Below are positions 8,650-17,027 of a stretch of DNA of 64,000 nt, piece by piece (the stretch's first letter is position 1; each line of letters begins with the position of its first letter). Under the pieces are notes generated by a model. The model was not told the origin of the DNA. It did no database searches and saw nothing but the letters and a program-made list of their open reading frames with translations. The DNA is from Sphingosinicella microcystinivorans (GTDB lineage: Bacteria > Pseudomonadota > Alphaproteobacteria > Sphingomonadales > Sphingomonadaceae). A program made the position numbers and the translations under genes. The stretch is taken from contig NZ_CP116005.1 of NCBI RefSeq assembly GCF_027941835.1, positions 3,549,501-3,613,500 on the forward strand. The letters are read 5' to 3'.

Positions 8650-9525
8650 ATGACAACCGACCGTTTGCCCGAAGACCGGAACTGGGTCGCTTCGAGCGGC
8701 CTCTCCCGCCGCGGCGTGCTCGTCGGCGGCACGTTCGCCGCGGGCTTCGCCGCCGCCGTCCAGCCCGTCGCCGCGAGCACGATCAAGACCGACATCGAGG
8801 GGCTCGACGAACGCACGCTCTCGATCTCCGTGCGGCAGGGTCGGATGCCCGCCTACCGCGTGAAACCCGCGGGCAGCGGCCGCGCGCCGGTGATCCTGGT
8901 GGTGCACGAGATCTTCGGCGTCCACGAATGGATTAAGGACATCTGCCGCCGCCTCGCCCACGCGGGCTATTATGCGATCGCGCCCGATCTCTATGCGCGC
9001 TGGGGCGATGCGACGAAGGAATCCGACATCCAGACGCTGGTCTCGACCATCGTTTCGAAGGTTCCCGACCCGATCGTCATGGCCGATCTCGACGCGGCGG
9101 CGGCGTTCGCGGCAGCGGACGGCGGCGACCCGTCGAAGCTCGGCATCACCGGCTTCTGCTGGGGCGGGCGCATCACGTGGCTCTACGCCGCCTACAGCCC
9201 GCGCGTCGATGCGGGCGTGGCGTGGTACGGACGGCTCACCGGCGAGAACAAGCCGCCGATCACGACCAGCCAGCCGATCGAGATCGCCGCGCGGCTGAAG
9301 GCGCCCGTGCTCGGGCTCTACGGCGGCAAGGACAAGGGCATCCCGGTCGCGGACGTGGAAGCGATGCAGGCGGCGCTCGGCAAGGCGGACTCGCCCTCGA
9401 AGATCATCCTCTACCCGGACGCGGACCATGGCTTCCTCGCCGACTACCGCCCCAGCTACGACGAGGCGGCGGCAAAGGCGGCGTGGGACGAGGCGCTCGG
9501 CTGGTTCAAGGCGAATCTGAAATAG
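8650..9525 (+). CDS. Exported dienelactone hydrolase family protein (Tat signal)
   Basis: The protein has 291 residues. The twin-arginine motif SRRGVLVGG (residues about 19-27) followed by a hydrophobic stretch indicates Tat export. The alpha/beta-hydrolase fold shows the DLH triad: Cys170 in GFCWGG, Asp228 in GGKDKG and His260 in DADHGF. DLH enzymes hydrolyse lactones such as those from aromatic degradation, but periplasmic Tat-exported members have unknown substrates. The gene starts at ATG 8650 after a GGGAGCC site. It is convergent with the MFS transporter, whose stop lies just past its own. Confidence 0.87.
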   Translation: MTTDRLPEDRNWVASSGLSRRGVLVGGTFAAGFAAAVQPVAASTIKTDIEGLDERTLSISVRQGRMPAYRVKPAGSGRAPVILVVHEIFGVHEWIKDICRRLAHAGYYAIAPDLYARWGDATKESDIQTLVSTIVSKVPDPIVMADLDAAAAFAAADGGDPSKLGITGFCWGGRITWLYAAYSPRVDAGVAWYGRLTGENKPPITTSQPIEIAARLKAPVLGLYGGKDKGIPVADVEAMQAALGKADSPSKIILYPDADHGFLADYRPSYDEAAAKAAWDEALGWFKANLK

Positions 9526-9526
9526 C

Positions 9527-11119
9527 TCAGCCGCCGATGTCGCGCCCGCGCGTCTCGGGCAGGTAGAAATACGTCACCAGCATCGCCACCGTGACGATGA
9601 CGAACGTGTACCACAGACCGCCGAACACGGCGCCCGAGGACACGACGATATACTGCGAGACGAGCGGCAGCAGGCCGCCGAAGACGCCGGTGCCGATGTG
9701 GTACGGCACCGACATGGACGTGTAGCGGATGCGCGCCGGAAACAGCTCGACCAGCGTGGCGGCGGCGGGGCCGTAGGTCATGCCGGTGAGCAGCGTCAGC
9801 ATCGCCGCCGCGAGGACGACGAGCCATCCCTGCCGCTCGCCGGGTTCCGAGACCTCCGGGTAGCCTGCGGCGCCGAGCGCCTCGCGGAAGGCCTCCGGCC
9901 GGAAACCACCGATGCGCGCGTCCGCGACGCGAACCTCGACCTCGGCCACGTCCGCCGGCGCGCGCGTATAGTCGATGCCCTTGGCTGCGAACCATTCCAG
10001 CGTCTCGGCGCAGGCGCTCTCCTGCCGCTCCGAGAACGGATCGTAGCGGCACCCTTCGGGCGTGACGATCGTCACCGGATGCGCTTCCATCGCGCGCTCG
10101 AGCGCCGGGTTCGCCGCCGCCGAGATCAGCCAGTAGATCGGGAACAGCAGCACCAGCGTCAGCGCGAAGCCGGTGAGGATCACGGGCTTGCGCCCGATCC
10201 GGTCCGACAGCCAGCCGAAGAAGACGAAGCCCGGCGCGCCGACGACCACGGCCGCGCCGACGAGGAGGCGCGCGTCGGCTTCCGCGACCCTCGCCGCGCC
10301 TTGCAGGAAATAGAGCGTGTAGAACTGGGCGTTGTACCAGATCACCGTGAATCCGGCGGCAAGCGCGAGCGCGGTCAGGATGCGGCCGACATTGCCCTTT
10401 TCGCGGAAGCTCTCCACGAACGGGTTGGCCGAGGTTTTGCCCGCCGCCTTCATGGCCCGGAACACCGGGCTTTCATTGAGCTTCAGCCGTATCCACAGCG
10501 AGATCGCAAGCAGGATCAGCGACACGAGGAACGGGATGCGCCAGCCCCACGCCTCGAAGGCGTCCTTGCCGACGATCGCGGTCGTCGAGACGACGACGAT
10601 GATCGACAGCAGGAAGCCGCCGACCACGGCGATCTGTATCCAGCTCGTGTAGAAGCCGCGCCGGTGCGTGGGCGCATGTTCAGCGACGTAGATCGCTGCC
10701 CCGCCGTATTCGCCGCCGAGCGCCAGCCCCTGCGCGAAGCGAAGCGCGACGAGGATCAGCGGTGCGGCGACGCCGATCTGCGCGTAGGTCGGCAGCGCGC
10801 CGATCGCCGCCGTCGCGAGGCCCATGACGGTGATGGTGACGAGGAACGTGTATTTCCGCCCCACGCGGTCGCCGAGATACCCGAAGAGGACAGCGCCGAG
10901 CGGGCGCACGAGGAAGCCCACGGCAAAGGTCGCGAGGCTGAGCAGGAACGCCAGCGTCACACTCTCGACCTGAAAGAACATGCGGCCGAGCAGTGCGGCG
11001 AGCGTGCCGTAGATGAAGAAATCGTACCATTCGAAGACGGTGCCGAGCGACGAGGCGAGGATCACCAGCCGGTCGCGCTTGATGTCGAATTCCTGCCCAG
11101 CCGCGTTATCGTCCGTCAC
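9527..11119 (-). CDS. MFS transporter, metabolite:H+ symporter (MHS/ProP-like) family
   Basis: The protein has 530 residues. It shows the N-terminal SSLGTVFEWYDFFIYG motif, GYLGDRVGRK in the loop between helices 2 and 3, RFAQGLALGGEYGGA, and the mirror WLSDRIGRKP in the C-terminal half, all typical of MHS-family symporters. The start is GTG 11119, directly behind GGGGGAGG; the longer open frame is dihydroorotase shadow. An insertion of about 95 polar residues (about 330-425, with two cysteines) lies before the last four helices and is absent from classical ProP. Substrate is unknown (compatible solutes, dicarboxylates and shikimate are all possible). It lies just downstream of the dihydroorotase gene on the same strand. 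Confidence 0.85.
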   Translation of the reverse strand: MTDDNAAGQEFDIKRDRLVILASSLGTVFEWYDFFIYGTLAALLGRMFFQVESVTLAFLLSLATFAVGFLVRPLGAVLFGYLGDRVGRKYTFLVTITVMGLATAAIGALPTYAQIGVAAPLILVALRFAQGLALGGEYGGAAIYVAEHAPTHRRGFYTSWIQIAVVGGFLLSIIVVVSTTAIVGKDAFEAWGWRIPFLVSLILLAISLWIRLKLNESPVFRAMKAAGKTSANPFVESFREKGNVGRILTALALAAGFTVIWYNAQFYTLYFLQGAARVAEADARLLVGAAVVVGAPGFVFFGWLSDRIGRKPVILTGFALTLVLLFPIYWLISAAANPALERAMEAHPVTIVTPEGCRYDPFSERQESACAETLEWFAAKGIDYTRAPADVAEVEVRVADARIGGFRPEAFREALGAAGYPEVSEPGERQGWLVVLAAAMLTLLTGMTYGPAAATLVELFPARIRYTSMSVPYHIGTGVFGGLLPLVSQYIVVSSGAVFGGLWYTFVIVTVAMLVTYFYLPETRGRDIGG

Positions 11120-11141
11120 GATGCCTCCCCCAATGTTTCTC

Positions 11142-12476
11142 TCAGGCGCGCAGCGTCTCGTCGAAGCGGAAGGGTTCGCCGATCGGCGTGCCGATGAGGC
11201 CCGCATCCCACATCACGCGGCGTCCGCGGATGATCGTGCCGACCGGGCGGCCGGTGAGCGTTAGCCCCTCGAACGGCGACCAGCCGCACTTCGATTGCAG
11301 CCAATCGTTCCCGATCGTCCAGCGCGACTTCAGATCGACGATGCTGAAATCGGCGTCGAAGCCCGGTGCGATGCGGCCCTTGGCGGTGAGCCCGAACAGG
11401 CGGACGGCCCCCGCCGACGTGAGATCGACGACGCGCTCCAGCGTCACGCGCCCCGCCGCCATGTGATCGAGCAGCAGCGGCAGCAGCGTCTGCACGCCGG
11501 GCATTCCGCTCGGGCTCGCCGGATAGGGCTTGGCCTTCTCGTCCTTCGTGTGCGGCGCGTGGTCCGATCCCCAGACGTCCGGCACGCCCTGCCGGAGCCA
11601 GTGCCAGAGGCCGTCGCGATGCGCGCCGGAGCGGATCGGCGGGTTCATCTGCGCGAAGGTGCCGAGGCGCGGATAGGCCTCCTCTCCCGCCAGCGTCAGG
11701 TGCTGGGGCGTCACCTCGCAGCTCGCGATGTCCTTGTGCCCTGCCAGCAGCTCAAGCTCGGCGGGCGTGGTGACGTGGAGCACGTGAATCCGCCGCTTCG
11801 CCTCGCGCGCCAGTTTCAGCACGCGGCGCGTGGCGAGCAGCGCCGATTCGTCGTCGCGCCACACCGGATGGCTGGAGGGATCGCCCTCGACGCGCAGGTC
11901 CTTGCGCGCCTGCATCCGCGGCTCGTCCTCGGCATGGATGGCGACGCGGCGGCGGCCGGAGCGCAGCACCTTGAGCAGCGTTTCATCGTCCTCGACCAGA
12001 AGACTGCCCGTGGACGCCCCCATGAACACCTTCACGCCGCACGCGCCGGGCAGCATCTCCAGCGCGGCGAGGTCTTCCGCGTTCGCATCGGTCGCGCCCA
12101 CATAGAAGGCGTGCTCGCACCACATGCGGCCCTTCGCGCGCGCCAGCTTGTCGGCGAGCGCCCCGGCGCTGTCCGTGTTGGGGTTGGTGTTCGGCATCTC
12201 GAACACGCCCGTCACGCCGCCCATCACGGCGGCGCGGCTGCCCGATTCGAGGTCTTCCTTGTGCTCCAGCCCCGGCTCGCGGAAATGCACCTGCGTGTCG
12301 ATGACGCCGGGGAGCACGGTGAGCCCGGTGCAGTCGACCACCTCGCCCGCATCCGCGAAATCCCCGAGCGCCGCGATGCTGCGCCCGCGCACCCCGACAT
12401 CGGTCCGGACAAGGCCCGCAGGCGTGAAGACATGGCCGCCCTTCAGGACGAGATCGAAGCTCTGGCTCTGGTTCAT
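11142..12476 (-). CDS. pyrC: Dihydroorotase (class I amidohydrolase)
   Basis: The protein has 444 residues. The motif DTQVHFREPG is followed by a carboxylated-lysine region (GVKVFMGASTG), zinc-site histidines in VAIHAED and HVLHVTTP, and the distal GSDHAPH motif. It should convert carbamoyl aspartate to dihydroorotate in pyrimidine synthesis. The first metal-ligand histidine of the usual DxHxH is Gln62 (His64 is kept), a variant I recall from alphaproteobacterial members; activity should be checked. ATG 12476 gives the protein MNQSQSFDLVLKGG. It is divergent from ygfZ, with only 55 bases between starts, and followed by the MHS transporter. Confidence 0.82.
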   Translation of the reverse strand: MNQSQSFDLVLKGGHVFTPAGLVRTDVGVRGRSIAALGDFADAGEVVDCTGLTVLPGVIDTQVHFREPGLEHKEDLESGSRAAVMGGVTGVFEMPNTNPNTDSAGALADKLARAKGRMWCEHAFYVGATDANAEDLAALEMLPGACGVKVFMGASTGSLLVEDDETLLKVLRSGRRRVAIHAEDEPRMQARKDLRVEGDPSSHPVWRDDESALLATRRVLKLAREAKRRIHVLHVTTPAELELLAGHKDIASCEVTPQHLTLAGEEAYPRLGTFAQMNPPIRSGAHRDGLWHWLRQGVPDVWGSDHAPHTKDEKAKPYPASPSGMPGVQTLLPLLLDHMAAGRVTLERVVDLTSAGAVRLFGLTAKGRIAPGFDADFSIVDLKSRWTIGNDWLQSKCGWSPFEGLTLTGRPVGTIIRGRRVMWDAGLIGTPIGEPFRFDETLRA

Positions 12477-12531
12477 GGCGCCGGATGCTATACCCCCTTG
12501 CGCGCGGCGCACCAGCCCCTAGCTTTGCCCC

Positions 12532-13341
12532 ATGATCGCATATCTCGATGATCGCAGCGTCCTCGTGGTTTCCGGCGAGGACGTGCGGGACTTCCTGAAC
12601 GGCCTCGTCAGCAACGACGTCTCCGAAAAGGCGCTGACGCCGGAAACGCCGGTATGGGCCGGGCTGCTCTCCGCGCAGGGCAAGTATCTGGCCGACATGA
12701 TGCTGTTCGACGGCGGCGAGGCCGGCATCTTCATCGACGTCCACAAGGACCGCGCCGCCGACCTCGCGAAGAAGCTGAAGCTCTACCGCCTGCGCCGCAC
12801 CATCGAGATCGCGCCCACGGGCCTGCGCGTGTTCGCGGGCTGGAAGCTGAAAGGCCTCTCCCGCCCCCACGACCCACGCCTTCCCGCGCTCGGCCACCGC
12901 TGGCTCGCGGCGGGCGGATCGGTCGACGCGAGCGCGGCGGACTGGCACGCATACCGGATCGGCATCGGCGTGCCCGACACGCCCGATTTCGAGGTCGACA
13001 AGACCATGTGGCTGGAAACGAACGCCGCCGAGCTGAACGGCGTCAGCTTCTCGAAGGGCTGCTATGTCGGGCAGGAGAACACCGCGCGCATGAACTGGCG
13101 CGCGAAGGTGAACAAACGCCTGCTGCCGGTGATGCTGGCGGAACCCGTGGGCGCGGACCGCACGATCATGGCCGGGGACCGCGAGGCGGGAACGCTGCGC
13201 AGCTTCGAGGGCGCACACGGCATCGCCTTGCTTCGCGTCGAATATGCCGATGCGCTGCTGACGCTCGGCGGCCATCCCGTCAGCGTCGAATGGCCGGAAT
13301 GGCTGCCGCGTCCGAAGGACGCAGAACAGGGGAAGGACTGA
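12532..13341 (+). CDS. ygfZ: YgfZ/GcvT-like folate-binding protein
   Basis: The protein has 269 residues with the diagnostic KGCYVGQE motif (near residue 182) and the N-terminal segment DFLNGLVSNDVS. YgfZ-type proteins bind folate and assist repair or assembly of Fe-S clusters in enzymes such as MiaB. It is normal in length and cytoplasmic. It is divergent from pyrC and leads a 35-residue membrane peptide gene 3 bases downstream. Confidence 0.9.
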   Translation: MIAYLDDRSVLVVSGEDVRDFLNGLVSNDVSEKALTPETPVWAGLLSAQGKYLADMMLFDGGEAGIFIDVHKDRAADLAKKLKLYRLRRTIEIAPTGLRVFAGWKLKGLSRPHDPRLPALGHRWLAAGGSVDASAADWHAYRIGIGVPDTPDFEVDKTMWLETNAAELNGVSFSKGCYVGQENTARMNWRAKVNKRLLPVMLAEPVGADRTIMAGDREAGTLRSFEGAHGIALLRVEYADALLTLGGHPVSVEWPEWLPRPKDAEQGKD

Positions 13342-13344
13342 ACC

Positions 13345-13452
13345 ATGGCGAAGAAGAAACCGCAGCGGATGCGCGACGACCGCAAGCTGCTGTTCGTGCT
13401 CGGCGTCTGCGGCGTGCTTCTGCTGGCGATGTTCATCCTGATGTCGAGCTAG
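13345..13452 (+). CDS. 35-residue single-pass membrane peptide
   Basis: The peptide begins MAKKKPQRMRDDRK and then has one hydrophobic helix (LLFVLGVCGVLLLAMFILM), with a basic N-terminus predicted to stay in the cytoplasm. GGGGAAGG lies 7 bases ahead of the ATG and the gene begins 3 bases after the ygfZ stop, so it is well placed for cotranslation. I do not recognise a family. The short length makes the call tentative, but the ribosome-binding site and hydrophobic pattern support it. Confidence 0.5.
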   Translation: MAKKKPQRMRDDRKLLFVLGVCGVLLLAMFILMSS

Positions 13453-13791
13453 CAACCCTCTCCCTTCAAGGAAGAAGAAGGGCTTGCAGAATAGGAGCAG
13501 CGGCGCTGCTGTCTGCCCGACCGGTGCGCTGACGCCCGGATTCCCGGCAAAGTTGATGAAGTTGAGACATGTTCGCACGCGCGCGAGCGTGCGAGGCAGG
13601 CGTAAGCGCAGGCGAGGCCGCCCGCGATTCGCGCGCGGTGGCCGCATCATGGGGAAAATTCATGCACGCTTGCCGCGATGACGGCCCGCGCGCCTCAAAG
13701 AGCGGCGCCGAGCCTTGCATGTCTTTTCCTATTCCGGAAGGTGTGACGGCGTCGGCGAGGGTTAACCCTTCCCTGTGCTCTGTAAGCGGAG
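13453..13791. other. Intergenic region between the ygfZ unit and the valS 3' end
   Basis: About 340 bases between convergent units. No gene is supported. A CGCACGC/GCGTGCG inverted repeat with a 6-base loop lies at 13574-13593 and could form a hairpin, but there is no following T tract. The longer open frames crossing this stretch show no recognisable features and look like GC-driven shadows. Confidence 0.4.
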
Positions 13792-16536
13792 CTACCCCAG
13801 CCGTGCCAACGCGGCGCGCAGGCGCTCGGCCTCGGCGGATTTCTCGGCATGGTCGGCGCGTGCCTTCTCGACCGCTTCCGGCTTCGCCTTGTCCACGAAC
13901 GCCGGGTTGCCGAGCCGGGCCGCGAGGCCGTCCCGCTCCTTCTCCGCCGCGGCCGCGTTCTTTTCGAGCCGGGCGCGCTCTGCGGCGAGGTCGATGACGC
14001 CTTCGAGGGGGAGCACATAAGTCGCCTCGTCGACGACGATCTGCGCCGCGCCGCCCGCCGGGGCGGGATCGGTGGAGATAGCCTCGATCCGCGCGAGCCG
14101 TTCGATCATCGGGCGGTTGGCGTCGATCCGCGCGACCGTGACCGGCGAACAGTCGCGCACGTGCAACGGCAGCTTCGCGCCCGGCGGCACGCCGAGTTCG
14201 GTGCGGCTGGAGCGGATTTCGGAGACGAGCCGGATCAGCCAGTCGATCTCCGCCGAGGCGCTGGCATCGACCACGCCGACGTCCACCCATTTCGCGGTGA
14301 TGAGATCGTGCCCGCCGCGCTCGCCGAGCGCGTGCCACAGTTCCTCGGTGACGAACGGCATCACCGGGTGGAGCATGACCAGAATCTGGTCGAGCGCCCA
14401 TCCGGCGACGGCTTTCGTTTCTTCCCTTTCGTCATTCCGGCGAAGGCCGGAATCCATGCCATCGGCCCCATGGGCCCCGGCCTCCGCCGGGGAGACGGAA
14501 GAAAGAACCGGCTTGATGAGTTCGAGATACCAGTCGCAGAAGCGGCTCCACGTGAACTGGTAGATCGCGTCCGCATAGGCGTCGAAGCGCAGCTCGGCCA
14601 TCGCGGTTTCGAGCGCCTTGGCGGTCGCGGCGACCTCGGCGACGATCCAGCGGTTGACGGCGAGCGACGCCTGAGGCGCCGCGATGGTGCGCGAGGCCGC
14701 GATGCCGTTCGACTGGCAGAAGCGCGCGGCGTTCCACAGCTTGGTCGCGAAGTTGCGGTAGCCCTCGACGCGGCGTTCGTCCATCTTCACGTCGCGGCCC
14801 TGGCTCTCCATCGCCGCCATGAAGAAGCGCAGCGCATCGGCACCGTATTTGTCGATGAGGCCGAGCGGATCGACGACGTTGCCTTTCGACTTCGACATCT
14901 TCTGCCCGTCGGCGGCGCGCACCAGCCCGTGCAGGTAAAGACGCCGCCACGGCACGTCGCCCATGAAGTGCAGGCCCTGCATCGCCATGCGCGCATCCCA
15001 GAAGAACAGGATGTCGAAGCCCGAGATGCAGAGGTCGTTCGGGTAGTGTTTGTTCAGCAGCGGTGCGTCTTCATCGGGCCAGCCGAGCGTGGCGAACGGC
15101 CAGAGGGCGGATGAGAACCATGTGTCGAGGACGTCCTCGTCGCGGATCAGTTTCTTGTTGCCCGCGAGGGCCTGCGCCGCCTCTTCGGTCTCCGCGACAT
15201 AGGCGTTGCCGTCCTCGTCGTACCACGCCGGAATCCGGTGCCCCCACCAGAGCTGACGGGAGACGCACCACGGCTGGATGTTCTCCATCCAGTTGAAGAA
15301 GGTCTTTTCCCACGTCTTGGGGACGATCTCGATGGCGCCGCTGCGCACCGCCTCAATCGGCTTCTTCGCCAGTTCCCCGGCGTTCACGTACCACTGGTCG
15401 GTCAGCCACGGCTCGATCACCACGCCGCCGCGGTCGCCGAACGGGGTCTGGATCGTGCGCGGCTCGGCGTCGTGTTCGTTTCCGTCCTTGTCGACGTGCG
15501 GGATCAGGAAGCCTTGCTCCTTCAGCCGCTCGACGACCAGCCCCCGGGCATCGAAACGGTCGAGGCCGAGGAATTCATCCGGGATGAGGCCGTCCGCCGT
15601 CTGCACCACCTTCGCTTCGGCGTCGAACATGTTGAGCATGTCGGCGGGCTTTATCCCGGCGCGCTTGCCGACCTCGAAGTCGTTGAAGTCGTGGCCCGGC
15701 GTGATCTTGACCGCGCCCGAGCCGAGTTCGGGGTCGGCGTGCTCGTCGGCGACCACCCTGAAACGGCGGCCGGTGATCGGCTGCACGATCGCCTTGCCGA
15801 TCACGGCCTTGTAGCGCTCGTCCTCCGGGTGCACGGCCACCGCCATGTCGGCGAGCATGGTTTCGGGGCGCGTGGTGGCGACCTCGATATGGTCGCGGCC
15901 GTCGGGCAGGCGCGCGCCGTCCGCGAGCGGGTATTTGAAGCGCCAGAAATGGCCCTTCACCTCGCGCGTCTCGACCTCGAGGTCCGAGATCGCGGTCTTC
16001 AGCTTGGGGTCCCAGTTCACCAGCCGCTTGTCGCGGTAGACGAGGCCCTGATTGTAGAGGTCGACGAACACCTTCACGACCGCGCGCGTGAAGTGCGGGT
16101 CCATCGTGAACTGCTCGCGGCTCCAGTCCATCGAGCAGCCGAGGCGACGGAGCTGACGGGTGATCTGGCCGCCGCTTTCGGCCTTCCAGTCCCACACCTT
16201 CGCGACGAAATCCTCGCGGCTGTAGTTGGTGCGCTTGTCCTGCCGCTCCTCCAGCCGGCGCTCCACCACCATCTGCGTGGCGATGCCGGCGTGGTCGGTG
16301 CCGACGACCCACAGCGCGTCCTTGCCGCGCAGGCGTTCGTAGCGAACGACGATGTCCTGGAGCGTGTTGTCGAGCGCGTGGCCGATGTGCAGGCTGCCGG
16401 TGACGTTGGGCGGCGGGTTGACGATCGTGAACGGCGCCGCGTCCGGGCGCGCGGGACGGAATTTCCCGTTCTCTTCCCAGTATTTGTACCAGCGGGCCTC
16501 GATCTCGCCCGGCGCGAAGGTCTTTTCGATCGTCAT
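13792..16536 (-). CDS. valS: Valyl-tRNA synthetase with an in-frame palindromic insertion
   Basis: The protein has 914 residues. The class I HIGH motif is seen as HIGHA in [15 protein letters not shown], the KMSKS motif as KMSKSKGNV, then the anticodon-binding domain and a C-terminal coiled coil ([20 protein letters not shown]). It charges tRNA-Val in the cytoplasm. ATG 16536 gives the typical [20 protein letters not shown] start; the longer open frame upstream overlaps the PopZ-like gene in another frame. Residues about 678-702 come from a palindromic repeat inserted in frame into the loop after YLELIKPV in the anticodon-binding domain, so the gene should stay functional. Confidence 0.95.
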   Translation of the reverse strand: MTIEKTFAPGEIEARWYKYWEENGKFRPARPDAAPFTIVNPPPNVTGSLHIGHALDNTLQDIVVRYERLRGKDALWVVGTDHAGIATQMVVERRLEERQDKRTNYSREDFVAKVWDWKAESGGQITRQLRRLGCSMDWSREQFTMDPHFTRAVVKVFVDLYNQGLVYRDKRLVNWDPKLKTAISDLEVETREVKGHFWRFKYPLADGARLPDGRDHIEVATTRPETMLADMAVAVHPEDERYKAVIGKAIVQPITGRRFRVVADEHADPELGSGAVKITPGHDFNDFEVGKRAGIKPADMLNMFDAEAKVVQTADGLIPDEFLGLDRFDARGLVVERLKEQGFLIPHVDKDGNEHDAEPRTIQTPFGDRGGVVIEPWLTDQWYVNAGELAKKPIEAVRSGAIEIVPKTWEKTFFNWMENIQPWCVSRQLWWGHRIPAWYDEDGNAYVAETEEAAQALAGNKKLIRDEDVLDTWFSSALWPFATLGWPDEDAPLLNKHYPNDLCISGFDILFFWDARMAMQGLHFMGDVPWRRLYLHGLVRAADGQKMSKSKGNVVDPLGLIDKYGADALRFFMAAMESQGRDVKMDERRVEGYRNFATKLWNAARFCQSNGIAASRTIAAPQASLAVNRWIVAEVAATAKALETAMAELRFDAYADAIYQFTWSRFCDWYLELIKPVLSSVSPAEAGAHGADGMDSGLRRNDEREETKAVAGWALDQILVMLHPVMPFVTEELWHALGERGGHDLITAKWVDVGVVDASASAEIDWLIRLVSEIRSSRTELGVPPGAKLPLHVRDCSPVTVARIDANRPMIERLARIEAISTDPAPAGGAAQIVVDEATYVLPLEGVIDLAAERARLEKNAAAAEKERDGLAARLGNPAFVDKAKPEAVEKARADHAEKSAEAERLRAALARLG
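14430..14497. repeat. Palindromic repeat element inside valS
   Basis: The + strand shows CGTCATTCCGGCGAAGGCCGG (14430-14450), with a short CCGGC/GCCGG stem, followed by a centre with GGCCCCATGGGCCC and a second stem CCCCGG/CCGGGG ending near 14492. It reads without stops through valS. In another frame it encodes the FRRRPESMP and ASAGE type of peptide seen in widespread dispersed palindromic elements of proteobacteria. It is normally intergenic; here it adds about 23 residues to an essential enzyme. Confidence 0.75.
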
Positions 16537-16582
16537 GCGCGTCCCTTTGCCAGCGATGCTGCGATGCGGCAAGCGGGGGTCG

Positions 16583-16987
16583 CTACTTGCGCGTGATGCG
16601 GGCGATCTCGCGGGCGACCATCTGCTCGACGATCTCCGGCAGGTTGGCGTCGAGCCAGCTCTTGAGCATCGGCTGGAGCATCTCGCGGACGAGGTCCTCC
16701 AGTGTTTCCGGCCCCGTCCCGTCGCCGCGCAGGCGCAGCGAAGACAGCGCCGAAAAACTCTCCGACGCCTTCGCCTGAACATCCTGCGAAACCGCGCCCT
16801 GCGCCGCCTCCGAAAGCTCCAGAACCGCCGACGGCTCCGCCTCGAACCGCGCGCCGGTCTCGCCCGTCGGCTCGTCGATGCCGGGCTCCGGGTCCGGCGC
16901 GCGCACGCGCTCGCCGTCATCCTCCGCGATGATGCGGCGGATCGACGCGAGGATTTCCTCCATCGTGGGTTCGGGCTTGCCTGCCAT
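16583..16987 (-). CDS. Short PopZ-like (DUF2497) protein
   Basis: This 134-residue protein has the PopZ N-terminal helix [17 protein letters not shown] and the C-terminal oligomerisation block [22 protein letters not shown] followed by [12 protein letters not shown]. Between them lies an acidic, proline-containing linker. In Caulobacter, PopZ forms polar condensates that tether the chromosome; this homologue has a much shorter linker. It lies directly upstream of valS on the same strand, 46 bases away. The role is inferred from family only. Confidence 0.8.
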   Translation of the reverse strand: MAGKPEPTMEEILASIRRIIAEDDGERVRAPDPEPGIDEPTGETGARFEAEPSAVLELSEAAQGAVSQDVQAKASESFSALSSLRLRGDGTGPETLEDLVREMLQPMLKSWLDANLPEIVEQMVAREIARITRK

Positions 16988-17027
16988 GCGTGCGATTTAG
17001 CGCCAATCGCGGGGCGTTGTCACGCGG

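Noticed and set aside
11983-13650. Reverse-strand open frame of 555 codons across ygfZ and pyrC
   Set aside because: GC-rich antisense shadow: repeats of His, Arg and Ala without motifs, while both real genes are recognisable in other frames.
13466-14401. Open frames between the ygfZ unit and valS (for example 13569-13997)
   Set aside because: They overlap valS antisense or the repeat-rich gap, with Arg-rich low-information translations.
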